From assembly GCA_036405135.1 (NCBI GenBank), contig DASWYF010000048.1:62001-126000 (forward strand): a stretch of 64,000 nt of DNA, written 5' to 3'. The notes beneath the pieces are model-generated. The model saw only the letters and a program-made list of their open reading frames with translations, made no database searches and had not been told where the DNA came from. Positions 16,712 through 25,642 of this stretch are shown here, piece by piece. The position numbers were made by a program, and so were the translations under genes. Within the stretch, counting starts at the first letter, position 1; each line of letters opens with the position of its first letter. The stretch comes from Verrucomicrobiia bacterium. Its GTDB lineage: Bacteria; Verrucomicrobiota; Verrucomicrobiia; Limisphaerales; JAEYXS01.

Positions 16712-17152
16712 TTATTGATCTACGAGGGAGACTTTCCATTTGGCGGAATCGTATGCCCATTTTTTCCCGGCAGGCGGAGTGGGGATTCTCCGTAAAAATC
16801 CTTTGGTCACCAAGACATCAAGGCTGGGAATAGCCGGCGCACCCAACCCGTCGACCCCTACGGCGTAGGCATCAACCACCGCTTGCAACGCCTCCAAGTC
16901 CGTTTTCGTTGTCCCGGTGGCCGCGTCAACCTTTATGGACTCAAAAGGATCTGGTGCTGTTGTCGGAGGTGCTGTCGCCACAGGAGGCGCGGAGACTGTC
17001 GGTGTCGGAGTCAGAGGTGCCGTAGCTTCTATTGCCGGCCCCGGAGCTGGAGAGGGAGCTGCTGGGGGCATGGCTTCCTCCCCCCCGCCTCCGCAGCCCA
17101 TCAAAAACAAGAAACTCGCCATTGAAAGTAATAGAAAAAACGGCCTCATCAT
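16712..17152 (-). CDS. Proline/alanine-rich lipoprotein
   Basis: A 146-residue protein if started at the ATG at 17152 (another ATG follows at 17149); a TTG 33 bp further upstream would only add basic residues. The lipobox FLFLMGC puts the lipidated cysteine at residue 20. A flexible linker rich in Pro, Ala and Thr (about 25-75) leads to a small C-terminal domain ending [18 protein letters not shown]. The domain has [11 protein letters not shown] and [14 protein letters not shown], a pattern often seen in small verrucomicrobial secretion-associated proteins. It is directly upstream of the pseudopilin gene (11 bp), so both are probably co-expressed and act at the envelope. Confidence 0.75.
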   Translation of the reverse strand: MMRPFFLLLSMASFLFLMGCGGGGEEAMPPAAPSPAPGPAIEATAPLTPTPTVSAPPVATAPPTTAPDPFESIKVDAATGTTKTDLEALQAVVDAYAVGVDGLGAPAIPSLDVLVTKGFLRRIPTPPAGKKWAYDSAKWKVSLVDQ

Positions 17153-17451
17153 AGGATAGAAAAAGTTCTTTGGGCGACGCTTCAATCATTGGATTAACTT
17201 TGCTTAAATGACCATAGGCACTTTGGGTGGTTTTTGCTAAGGGTTAGGTGTATTTTTAGCCATGAACCACGGTAGCATAATACATATTCATTGGAGATTT
17301 GGCCGCCACTGAAACACCGGCTTCCCCTATTAGTTTCTCTACCTGGGGCAGTTTTAAGAAAAAACGGGACTTTTTATTCCGCAATACGACCGGCCCAATC
17401 TCATCTCCCCATGGTTGCCTCGCCTTCAATCTCCTCTTAAAATTCTGGCCG

Positions 17452-17901
17452 ATGATGTTACTGCGCTGGATTCCTCCTGCACTTTGGATGACCCTGATTT
17501 TCCTCGTCTCCACGGGTGCTGGGTCTGCGAAGAACACTTCCCGTATCATCGGCCCGCTGTTGCGCTGGTTTTTCGGCAACATAAGTGATGAGACGGTGTG
17601 GGGCATACAATTTTATATCCGCAAGACTGGGCACGCCGTGGGCTACGCCATCCTGGCCATCCTCTGTTGGCGGGCATTGGGACCGCAGCCAGTCCGCTGG
17701 ATACGGGAACACTGGCACACGCGCACCGCATTCATCGCGTGGCTGATCGCCAGCCTCTATGCCATCACGGATGAAGTCCACCAATCCTTCATCCCTTCGC
17801 GCCAAGGTTCCGCGTGGGATGTGTTGCTGGATTCCTTTGGCGCATGGCTGGGAATGATGCTGGTGCGGGCGATCTGCCTGCGCAAGCAGAAGAGTTCCTA
17901 G
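17452..17901 (+). CDS. VanZ-family membrane protein
   Basis: A 149-residue integral membrane protein when started at the ATG at 17452, which puts the first helix (WIPPALWMTLIFLVSTG) at the N-terminus; the longer frame has 51 unlikely residues ahead. The VanZ signature is clear: YAITDEVHQSFIPSRQGSAWDVLLDSFGAWLGMML, with acidic, His and Arg residues in the usual order, and an earlier KTGHAVGYAILAILCW helix. VanZ-like proteins are small four-helix membrane proteins of unknown enzymatic role; one confers slight teicoplanin resistance. No resistance genes are nearby. Confidence 0.88.
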   Translation: MMLLRWIPPALWMTLIFLVSTGAGSAKNTSRIIGPLLRWFFGNISDETVWGIQFYIRKTGHAVGYAILAILCWRALGPQPVRWIREHWHTRTAFIAWLIASLYAITDEVHQSFIPSRQGSAWDVLLDSFGAWLGMMLVRAICLRKQKSS

Positions 17902-18072
17902 CTGTGGGTTTCCAGTTGAGCCGCCAGAAACACTCCCCGCCGATTTTGGCAGGGATTTATGAATCGATTGGAGACGAAAAACGCGTGAAGGACGGACTCG
18001 CGAAAAAGCTGGCAAAAAAGGGTGATAAATTGGGCGTTTCCTTTGTTACGGTTTTGTGTCATCGTCTCTGGC

Positions 18073-19200
18073 ATGAGTTCCCTCAATCCGTTTTCCGGCG
18101 AGCCGGAGGATCCTTTCTATGAACTGGACACGGTGGAGAATGCGCCCCGTGCGACGGTCATGGAATTGCTCCAGCGGCGGAATGTATCGGTAGCGCATCC
18201 GGATGAGCTGACGGAGAATTCCCTGACGGCAAAACTGTGGGAGATCATCTATGCGCTGGCGGCGAACCGCATCTTTTTCCACAGCAGCGATCATCTGAGC
18301 GATCGGGAATTTTATGCAGTTTTGCTGGAGAAGGTGCTGCCGGAGGTGACGAGCGATCTCTCGCATCATTACGGCACGAACTGTCATTTCGATCTGCTGG
18401 AGTTCGCAGGTGAGAAGCAGAATTATCTGTACCTTAAATATTACGCAGACCAGGCGGACAAGGCATTGTGGCAGCGCGGAACGGATGTGCAGGACATGCC
18501 GGAGCATGCGGATCTGCCGTATGCCCGGGACCGGTATCTGCCGCAGCCGTGCCCGCCGAATCCGCACTCGGGCCGCGTGAAGGCGGACTTCGATTTCTCG
18601 GAAGAAAAGATCGTGCTGCTCGGTGGCGCGGATGAAGAGGAAGATCCGCTGGGCCTGAACGACGTGGAGCAGGAGATACGCATCCATCGGCTGGAACAGG
18701 AGATCGAGGACATCACGGGACAGAAATTCACGAGCCTGAAATCACCGAACTGTCCGCCGGATTTGGAAGAGGCGTTTCTGGAAAACGTTAAACGCGTGGA
18801 GTCTGAGGGTTGGATCAAGCCGTTCGATAAGTTGGTGGCCAAGGGATTTAAACTGCCGGAGGCGGAGACGATGGATGACGCGACGCTCACGGCGAAGTTA
18901 AGCGAGTTGATCCAAGCGCTCGGCAAGCGCGGGTTCTTTCTGCATAACACGAATCACCTGAGCGATCGCGAGCTCTACACGTATCTCTGGGAAGATGGAT
19001 TGCGCGAGGAGATCATCCCAGGTGGCGCGTGGCATCTGGATGTGGTGGGCAGCGGGAGCGAGGAAGATGTGCAGATGTGGCTTCGATATTATGCAAGCGA
19101 AGAGGAACGCAGCAAATGGGCGCAGGAATGGCCGAAAGATACGATTCCCGTGCGCGAGGTGCCAAAGCATGACCGGGATGGGAAGCTGCCGAGGGGGTAA
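18073..19200 (+). CDS. Protein of unknown function with a duplicated HLSDRE domain
   Basis: A 375-residue acidic, soluble-looking protein; the ATG at 18073 was preferred to one 51 bp upstream that would prepend a hydrophobic stretch of doubtful value. Two copies of an about 85-residue unit are visible: residues 50-135 (LTAKLWEIIYALA, SSDHLSDREFYAVLLEKVLPE, YLYLKYYA) and 271-350 (LTAKLSELIQALG, NTNHLSDRELYTYLWEDGLRE, MWLRYYA). An acidic, coiled-coil-like middle (LNDVEQEIRIHRLEQEIEDITG) joins them. The unit is known to me only as part of uncharacterised planctomycete/verrucomicrobial proteins. No signal peptide, no catalytic motif, no operon partner. Confidence 0.75.
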   Translation: MSSLNPFSGEPEDPFYELDTVENAPRATVMELLQRRNVSVAHPDELTENSLTAKLWEIIYALAANRIFFHSSDHLSDREFYAVLLEKVLPEVTSDLSHHYGTNCHFDLLEFAGEKQNYLYLKYYADQADKALWQRGTDVQDMPEHADLPYARDRYLPQPCPPNPHSGRVKADFDFSEEKIVLLGGADEEEDPLGLNDVEQEIRIHRLEQEIEDITGQKFTSLKSPNCPPDLEEAFLENVKRVESEGWIKPFDKLVAKGFKLPEAETMDDATLTAKLSELIQALGKRGFFLHNTNHLSDRELYTYLWEDGLREEIIPGGAWHLDVVGSGSEEDVQMWLRYYASEEERSKWAQEWPKDTIPVREVPKHDRDGKLPRG

Positions 19201-19802
19201 ATCACCAGGAGCCTGTCATGAACAAATCTGAAGGAAGGCTGTAGAAATTGCTGATTGATGGCACGTGATGACAGCGCCGGGACGGCTACTTGTCTTTCCC
19301 CGATTTCTGACATAGTCGCGAGTGTATTCGTGGGTGCTATATCCCCGAACTTCTATCCTCTAAAGCCCATAACTGGCTCTCGAGACGGTTAGAGCGGTTT
19401 AACAAATCCTGTAGCCTGGTGGCTGAAGAATGAGAAGGGCGGTCTTTTTGGGTTCTGGCTTCGTTTCGGCTCAGTCACAGGGTCCATGGAACCTTCGCCA
19501 AAGCCTCGCCAGAACCCAAAAATCCTCGCTCCACCCGGCTACATCCTTTTTTTAACCGCTCTAAGTTTCGTAACCTTCACAACATCCAGAGTTGGGCAGA
19601 CCGGTTTGCTCCGGCATCATCACGTCCAAATGGTGCCCTCGCCCTTCTTTGTCCCTTGCCCGCTTTCCTTCACTCAGGCTTAATCAACAGACGCATTTTG
19701 CCCAAAGTTTGAATGGCCGTCCGCCGGTGTCGTCTGAAAATGACCGACACAGAAGAAGGACGGATATCCATTTTGTCTCTTTGGGAACATTTTATCTATC
19801 GC
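19201..19802. other. 602-bp gene-free stretch
   Basis: It holds the long-hairpin element at 19390-19563. The flanks (19201-19389 and 19564-19802) show no convincing gene, RNA or terminator; small open frames across it translate the element or have no coding character. Confidence 0.6.
19390..19563. mobile_element. MITE-like long-hairpin element, copy 1
   Basis: A 174-bp unit that begins TAGAGCGGTTTAACAAATCC and ends with TTTAACCGCTCTA, its inverted complement. The arms keep pairing inward: GTAGCC(T/G)GGTGG and TTTTTGGGTTCTGGC occur on both sides, so almost the whole unit is one imperfect palindrome. A second copy lies at 34999-35178. No transposase frame is present. Ends in TA, which could represent a TA target duplication as made by IS630/Tc1-type transposases. 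Confidence 0.75.
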
Positions 19803-22800
19803 ATGAAACTGACGAAAACATTCGCCGCATTGCTGGCTGTGGGAGCGGCCTTGCTTATCGGCGCCAGCGCCGTAAGCGCGCAATCCTTTGAATTGAAAGA
19901 TGGAGACCGTGTGGTCTTCCTCGGTGACACGTTCATCGAGCGGGAACAGCACTATGGCTGGATCGAGCTGATGCTCACCACCCGTTTCCCGGATCGTAAT
20001 GTGACCTTCCGCAACATCGGCTGGTCCGCCGATACGCCGGTGGGTGATTCCCGTTTCGGCCTGAGTTTGCTGCAAGCCGGTCTGGAACCCGCCGATGAAG
20101 GCTGGCGCCTGCTGCAAAAGCAGATCGAGGAGACGAAGCCTACAGTGGTGTTCCTGGGTTACGGCATGGCCAATTCCTTCGATGGCGAGGCGGGCTTGGC
20201 GAAGTTCAAGACGGATTACAACCAATTGCTCGACACGATTCAAAAGCTTTCGCCCGGTGCGAGGTTTGTTTTCCTGGGCCCGATCAGCCATGAGCAATTG
20301 TCCGCTCCGTGGCCAAATGCAGCAGCGCACAATGCTCAGATCAAGGCTTACTCGGCTGCCATCGCGGAAATCGCAAAAACGAAGCAGGCACCGTTCGTCG
20401 CGCTGGATTCGCTCAAGGCAGCCAAGGCTTCCGAGCGTCTGACGGAGGACGGCATCATCCTTACTAAGGACGGCTATCTGAGCGCGGCTCAGGCGATCGA
20501 GAAATCGTTGCTCGGCAGCAATGGTACGTGGACTTCCAACAAAGCCGCTGAGCCCCTGCGCCAAGTCATCCTGCGCAAGAACGAGTGGTATTTCCACCGC
20601 TCACGCCCGGCAAACATGGCTTACATCTTCGGTTTCCGTAAGAAGGAACAGGGCCGCAATGCCGTGGAGATTCCGCAGTTCGATCCCTTGATCGAAACGG
20701 AAGAAAAGAAGATCGCCGCGCTGCGCAAGCTGACGATCCCGAATCCGCCAGCCGACCTCCAGGCGGCCAAGCCGCGTGAAGGTGCGGCGGCTGCGAAGTT
20801 CACGCCGCAACCGCATCCGCAATTCACCCTCGCGGACAATGTCGAGGTGACGCTTTGGGCGGAGAATCCGCAGATGCACAAGCCCATCCAGATGAATTTC
20901 GATTCGCAAGGCCGCCTCTGGGTCGTTAGCTCGGAAGTGTATCCGCAGATCGAACCCGGTCAGGCCGCGACGGACAAGGTCATCGTGTTGGAAGATACGA
21001 ACAAGGACGGCAAGGCCGACAAATCCACGGTGTTCGCTGATGGTCTGCTCATCCCGACTGGCCTCGAGCCCGGTGATGGCGGCGTCTATGTCGCGCAAAG
21101 CACGGAACTGTTGCACTTCAAGGATACGGATGGCGATGGCAAATCGGACCAGAAGCGCATCGTGCTCTCCAGCTTCGGCACGGAAGATACGCATCACAAT
21201 CTGCACACGTTGCACTGGGGTCACGATGGTCGCCTCTACATGAGCCAGTCCATCTACACGCGTTCTGATGTGGAGACGCCGCACGGGGTCGTGCGCCTGA
21301 AGAGCGGTGGCGTGTTCCAACTGGATACGCGCAACTTGCACATGGATGTCCTCTTCCGTGGTTGGGTGAATACGTGGGGTCATCAATTCGATGCTTACGG
21401 CCAGTCCTTCCTCACGGATGGTGCCGGCGGTCAGGGCATCAACTACGGTGTGCCGGACGCGATGTATTTCACCTACGCCCGCGCCCGCCGCATCCTCGGC
21501 AGTGTAAGCCCCGGCAATTATCCGAAGTTCGCCGGTCTGGAAGTGGTGCACAGCGAGCATTTCCCGGCGGATTGGCAGGGTAACATGATCACGTGCGATT
21601 TCCGCGCGCATCGCATCGTGCGTTTCAGCATCAGCGATCAAGGTGCCGGTTACGTGACGAAAGAGATGCCGGACGTGATGCGCACGACGGCCGATTCCTT
21701 CCGCCCCATCGATGTGAAGATGGGCCCGGATGGCGCGATCTACATCGCCGACTGGTCGAACCCGATCATCCAGCACGGTGAAGTGGATTTCCGCGATCCT
21801 CGCCGCGACCGCTCCCATGGCCGCATCTGGCGCGTGAGCTACAAGGGCAGCAAGCCGCTCAAGCTCCCGAACCTCGCGAAGGCGAGCAACACGGAGCTGT
21901 TCGAACAAACGCTCTCACCGAACAATTTCAACCAAGAACAAGCCCGTCGCGTGCTCGCCGAACGTGGCGCCGACAAGGTCACGAAAGATCTGACCGCGTG
22001 GACGAAGAAGCAAAAGGACGAGAAGGCTTTGCTGCAAGCGCTCTGGCTGCATCAGACGTTCAATCTCACCAATCGCGACCTGCTGGAGAAGATGCTCGCA
22101 GCGAAGGATGGCCGCATCCGCGCGGCCGCCACACGCGTTTTGGTCGAGTGGGTGGAGTTGAAGCAATCCGGTGGTGATACGGCGAAAGACCTCGCGTTGA
22201 TCGAGAAGCTGGTGACGGATGAATATCCGCGCGTGCGTATGGAAGCAGTCCGCGCGCTCAGCCAGTTCCCCGGCGCGCGTTCCGCCGATCTCGCGCTCAG
22301 CGTGTTGACGAAGCCGATGGACCCGTTCCTCGAGTACGCGCTCTGGCTCACGATCAATGATCTCGCGAAGCCTTGGCTCGCGGAAGTGAAGTCTGGCAAC
22401 TGGAAGGTGGAAGGTCGCGAAGCGCAGCTCGAATACGGTCTCAAAGCTGTCGAGCCCGCACTCGCCACCGACGTGCTGGCCGGTCTGTTCGCGAACAAGC
22501 CGCTCCCGCACAATGGCAGCGGTCCATGGATTGAGCTCATCGGCCAGGCCGGTGGTCCGGCGGAACTGCGCCGCATGTTCGACCAGTTGTTGAAGGGTGA
22601 ATTCGTGGAACCCGCTGCGTTGCGCGTGTTCCAATCGCTCGGTGAAGCCGCCCGTCTGCGCAATGTGCGCCCGAGTGGTGACCTCGCGGGTTTCGCGCCG
22701 ATGCTGAAAGCCACGGATAACAAAGTACGTGCCGCCGCGCTCAAGCTCGCAGGCACCTGGAAGATCGGTGCCTTCGTGCCGCAGTTGCTGCAAGCCGCTG

Positions 22801-24116
22801 GTGATGCGAAAGCTCCGGTGGACGTGCGCAATGCCGCCTTTGATGCACTGCGCGACATGGGCGCGCAAGGGCCAGTGGTGAACGGTTTGAAAGAACTCAC
22901 TGCGGCTTCGCAACCGGCGGAGATCCGCCGTCAGGCCGTCGTGGTGTTCGCCGGATTGAGCTTTAATAATGCACAGCCAGCCATCATCGAAGCGCTCAAG
23001 GCGACGACGAATGATGCGGAGGCGCAATCGCTCTGGCGTTCATTGCTGGGTATCCGCGATGCGGGCAACAAGCTCGCGGCGGCGTTGGGCAATGTGGACT
23101 TGCCGAAGAACACCGCGCTCGTCGGTCTGCGCGTGGCGCGTGAAGGCGCTCAAAATCAGGCCCTCGTTCCGGTGCTCTTGCAGAAGGCCGGGTTGACGCT
23201 CTCCGACAAGGAACTGACCACGGCAGAGTTGCAAGCCATCGCTGCCGAAGCCTTGCAAAAGGGTGATGCCGCACGCGGTGAGCGCATCTATCGCCGAGCG
23301 GAACTGGCCTGCGCGGCCTGCCACGCCATCGGTGGTGCGGGTGGCAAGGTCGGTCCAGACATGACGAGCATCGGTGCGAGTGCGCCGGCGGATTATCTCG
23401 TCGAGTCCCTGCTTTACCCGAATCGCAAGATCAAGGAAGGCTACCACTCCATCCTCATCACCACGAAGGATGAACAGGAGTTTAGCGGCATTCTCGTGCG
23501 CGAGACAGATCGCGAAGTCATCGTGCGCAACGCGGCGAACCAGGAAGTCTCCGTGGCCAAGAACAACATCGCGCAACGCCGCAATGGTGCCTCCCTCATG
23601 CCGAGCGGCTTGGTGGATGGCCTGTTGCCTGAGGAGCGGTTGGACTTGATCAAGTTCCTCTCCATGCTGGGCAAGCCGGGCGAATACGATGCTTCCAAGG
23701 GCAGCTCCCCGCGTCTCTGGCGCATCTACACGGTCACCAGCCCGAACCAGCATATTGGCGTGGAGCCGGTGGTGAAGGGTGACTTCACGCTCGCGGATTG
23801 GGTGCCGGTCTTTGCCCGCGTGAGCGGTGCTTTGCCGAAGGAAGACATCGATGCGGCGATGACGTGGAAGCGCAACACGCGCGGTGTGTTCGCGGCCACG
23901 CAATTCTCCTCCGCCAAGGGCGGTGCCGCGACGTTCACTCTGAACGGCGGTCCGATCACCGATGGCTGGCTGAACGGCAAGCAAATCAAAATCGGCAAGG
24001 AACTGCGCCTCACGCTGCAACCGGGCGTGAATACGCTCGTGCTGCAAGTGAGCGAGAGCGAGCTGCCGAATGTGATCCAGCTCAATTCGACGGATGTTTC
24101 GTTCGTGGCGAATTGA
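19803..24116 (+). CDS. PVC-type membrane-bound dehydrogenase / haem-binding CxxCH protein with SGNH domain
   Basis: A 1437-residue exported protein; the ATG at 19803 gives a clean signal peptide ending VSAQS (about residue 26). Order of domains: an SGNH/GDSL-like domain about 30-260 (VVFLGDTFIE, FRNIGWSADTPVGDS, FLGYGMANSFDG); the PVC N-terminal dehydrogenase-type propeller about 340-690 (FTLADNVEVTLWAENPQM, GDGGVYVAQSTELLHFKDTDGDGKSD, YIADWSNPIIQHGEVDFRDP); HEAT-like helical repeats about 700-1130; a cytochrome-c-like domain with Cys1170, Cys1173 and His1174 (CAACH) followed by GKVGPDMTSIG; and a C-terminal beta domain about 1290-1437. Such proteins are expected to oxidise carbohydrates or alcohols outside the cytoplasm and pass electrons to the haem. 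Substrate unknown. Single gene with its own terminator. Confidence 0.9.
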   Translation: MKLTKTFAALLAVGAALLIGASAVSAQSFELKDGDRVVFLGDTFIEREQHYGWIELMLTTRFPDRNVTFRNIGWSADTPVGDSRFGLSLLQAGLEPADEGWRLLQKQIEETKPTVVFLGYGMANSFDGEAGLAKFKTDYNQLLDTIQKLSPGARFVFLGPISHEQLSAPWPNAAAHNAQIKAYSAAIAEIAKTKQAPFVALDSLKAAKASERLTEDGIILTKDGYLSAAQAIEKSLLGSNGTWTSNKAAEPLRQVILRKNEWYFHRSRPANMAYIFGFRKKEQGRNAVEIPQFDPLIETEEKKIAALRKLTIPNPPADLQAAKPREGAAAAKFTPQPHPQFTLADNVEVTLWAENPQMHKPIQMNFDSQGRLWVVSSEVYPQIEPGQAATDKVIVLEDTNKDGKADKSTVFADGLLIPTGLEPGDGGVYVAQSTELLHFKDTDGDGKSDQKRIVLSSFGTEDTHHNLHTLHWGHDGRLYMSQSIYTRSDVETPHGVVRLKSGGVFQLDTRNLHMDVLFRGWVNTWGHQFDAYGQSFLTDGAGGQGINYGVPDAMYFTYARARRILGSVSPGNYPKFAGLEVVHSEHFPADWQGNMITCDFRAHRIVRFSISDQGAGYVTKEMPDVMRTTADSFRPIDVKMGPDGAIYIADWSNPIIQHGEVDFRDPRRDRSHGRIWRVSYKGSKPLKLPNLAKASNTELFEQTLSPNNFNQEQARRVLAERGADKVTKDLTAWTKKQKDEKALLQALWLHQTFNLTNRDLLEKMLAAKDGRIRAAATRVLVEWVELKQSGGDTAKDLALIEKLVTDEYPRVRMEAVRALSQFPGARSADLALSVLTKPMDPFLEYALWLTINDLAKPWLAEVKSGNWKVEGREAQLEYGLKAVEPALATDVLAGLFANKPLPHNGSGPWIELIGQAGGPAELRRMFDQLLKGEFVEPAALRVFQSLGEAARLRNVRPSGDLAGFAPMLKATDNKVRAAALKLAGTWKIGAFVPQLLQAAGDAKAPVDVRNAAFDALRDMGAQGPVVNGLKELTAASQPAEIRRQAVVVFAGLSFNNAQPAIIEALKATTNDAEAQSLWRSLLGIRDAGNKLAAALGNVDLPKNTALVGLRVAREGAQNQALVPVLLQKAGLTLSDKELTTAELQAIAAEALQKGDAARGERIYRRAELACAACHAIGGAGGKVGPDMTSIGASAPADYLVESLLYPNRKIKEGYHSILITTKDEQEFSGILVRETDREVIVRNAANQEVSVAKNNIAQRRNGASLMPSGLVDGLLPEERLDLIKFLSMLGKPGEYDASKGSSPRLWRIYTVTSPNQHIGVEPVVKGDFTLADWVPVFARVSGALPKEDIDAAMTWKRNTRGVFAATQFSSAKGGAATFTLNGGPITDGWLNGKQIKIGKELRLTLQPGVNTLVLQVSESELPNVIQLNSTDVSFVAN

Positions 24117-24136
24117 GCTGAACTAAAATAGTCATG

Positions 24137-24170
24137 AAAGCGCCGGTCTTCGGACCGGCGCTTTTTGTTT
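24137..24170 (+). terminator. Rho-independent terminator after the cytochrome gene
   Basis: Perfect 12-bp stem AAAGCGCCGGTC / GACCGGCGCTTT with the stable TTCG tetraloop (24137-24164) followed by TTGTTT, 20 bp after the stop codon. Confidence 0.92.
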
Positions 24171-24233
24171 GGCCGAAAAACCGTAAAACCTCCGATTGGC
24201 AATTTGCTTCCGGCAGGGTAGTTTGCTCCCGAC

Positions 24234-24635
24234 ATGTCCCAGTCGCCACAAATCTTGTATTGCCATTGCCAGTACGCGCAGATTGTCCCGAAAGAAGTGA
24301 AGGACGCCGTGCTGCGCAAGCTGTGCGAATCCGGCGTACCCTTCGAAGCGGTGGCGGATCTGTGCGAGATGTCAGCCCGCCGTGACCCTGCTCTGCAACG
24401 TCTCACGCAAGGCAATGCCATCAAAGTCGCGGCCTGCTATCCGCGTGCGGTGAAATGGCTCTTTGCGGCGGCGAATGCGCCTCTGCCACTCGATAAAACG
24501 GAAGTGGTGAATCTGCGTGTCGAGACCGCTGAGAATGCCGCTGCCAGCTTGTTGAGTCTGGAGCTGAAGCCCAATGTGCCCACCGGGAAAGTAACCGCTT
24601 CGGATGCACCCTCTGCTGAAACCGCCAACGCTTAA
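24234..24635 (+). CDS. Small Cys-rich protein, possible Fe-S/redox partner
   Basis: A 133-residue protein without signal peptide. Cysteines are at residues 10 and 12 (LYCHCQYA), 31, 44 and 68 (KVAACYPRAVKWLF). The closing VAACYPR segment resembles the cysteine-bearing V-A-A-C-S-P-R motif of HdrA-like electron-transfer subunits, and C-x-C plus later cysteines could hold a cluster, but no standard ferredoxin spacing is present. The last 35 residues are low-complexity. Its gene ends 5 bp before the ferredoxin gene, so the two are very probably one operon, with the DUF116-prenyl synthase gene further downstream. Function not recognised. Confidence 0.6.
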   Translation: MSQSPQILYCHCQYAQIVPKEVKDAVLRKLCESGVPFEAVADLCEMSARRDPALQRLTQGNAIKVAACYPRAVKWLFAAANAPLPLDKTEVVNLRVETAENAAASLLSLELKPNVPTGKVTASDAPSAETANA

Positions 24636-24640
24636 CTTAC

Positions 24641-25501
24641 ATGGCCTTAGCTGATCAATCCACTCTGCGCATCGTCCTCTATGAGGGAAATGGTGCGACC
24701 ACGCTGGCAGCGGAAGAACGCTACTCCGTCCTGAGCACGTTGCTGGGACAGGGCTATGCTGTCACCCGTGCAGGCAGTGAACGCGCTGTGTCGCCAGCGG
24801 ATAAAAGCTCCGTTTTGGTCCTCGGCCGCTTTGGTGCTGAAAAGCCGGAGACGACGACCGATTCCAGCGGCCAAGTTGCCGTGCGCTTTGAGAACCTTGA
24901 GGATACCGCGCCGGAACAAGTCATCGCGAAGGTCGATGGTATCCGCACCTCAACTGGCGCGGTGAAGCAAGGGGATTGGAAGCCGTGGTTCCCGGTCATT
25001 GATTACGACCGCTGCACGAATTGCATGCAGTGCCTGAGCTTCTGCCTCTTCGGTGTGTATGGCGTGGATAACGGCCAGCGCATCCAGGTGCAGAACAATG
25101 ATAACTGCAAGACGAACTGCCCCGCCTGCTCGCGCGTCTGTCCAGAAGCTGCCATCATGTTCCCGAAGTACAAGGCGGGTCCGATCAATGGCGATATCGT
25201 CAGTGATAAAGACCTGAACCGCGAGAAGATGAAGATCGATATCTCTGCCCTGCTCGGCGGCGATGTCTATCACATGCTCCGAGAACGCAGTGAGAAGGCT
25301 CAATCCCGCTTCAGCAAGGAACGCGATGCCGACAAGGCCTTGAGCGAACGCCAAAAGTGCCTCGTGAAGCTGGCTCAATCCGGTGACATTCCCGCCGAAG
25401 TCCTCATGTCCCTGCCATCACCTGAAGAGATCGCCCGCCGGGCGGAGGAAGCTAAGGCCAAGGCGAATGCGGCATTGGCGGCGCAGGAGCCGAAAGCTTA
25501 G
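24641..25501 (+). CDS. Ferredoxin-like protein with two [4Fe-4S] motifs
   Basis: A 286-residue cytoplasmic protein. The N-terminal about 115 residues form an unassigned domain (STLRIVLYEGNG at the start). The ferredoxin core has Cys125, 128, 131 and 135 (CTNCMQCLSFC) and Cys156, 160, 163 and 167 (CKTNCPACSRVC), enough for two [4Fe-4S] clusters; the second set has C-x3-C instead of C-x2-C at its start. The C-terminal about 80 residues are charged and helical, ending in an Ala/Lys/Glu-rich tail. It lies between the Cys-rich small gene (5 bp gap) and the DUF116-prenyl synthase fusion (141 bp gap), pointing to an electron-transfer role in a shared process. Confidence 0.8.
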   Translation: MALADQSTLRIVLYEGNGATTLAAEERYSVLSTLLGQGYAVTRAGSERAVSPADKSSVLVLGRFGAEKPETTTDSSGQVAVRFENLEDTAPEQVIAKVDGIRTSTGAVKQGDWKPWFPVIDYDRCTNCMQCLSFCLFGVYGVDNGQRIQVQNNDNCKTNCPACSRVCPEAAIMFPKYKAGPINGDIVSDKDLNREKMKIDISALLGGDVYHMLRERSEKAQSRFSKERDADKALSERQKCLVKLAQSGDIPAEVLMSLPSPEEIARRAEEAKAKANAALAAQEPKA

Positions 25502-25642
25502 CCTTGTATGCCCCCTTTGGCACACATTAAAGGCTCGACCCGTCGCATCTCTCCTCTGATATTAACCAAAAGCCTAAAACCTGCTCCATTTCGGAAAAAT
25601 GGTTGAACCGAAGAACGGGTCTGGGCGTCTGAATTGACGGTC

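Noticed and set aside
19486-19683. Small open frame of 65 codons
   Set aside because: Translates half of the long-hairpin element and its flank; no coding character.
20601-21908. Minus-strand open frame of 435 codons inside the cytochrome gene
   Set aside because: Antisense shadow of the PVC cytochrome, rich in His and Arg, without a start context or homology pattern.
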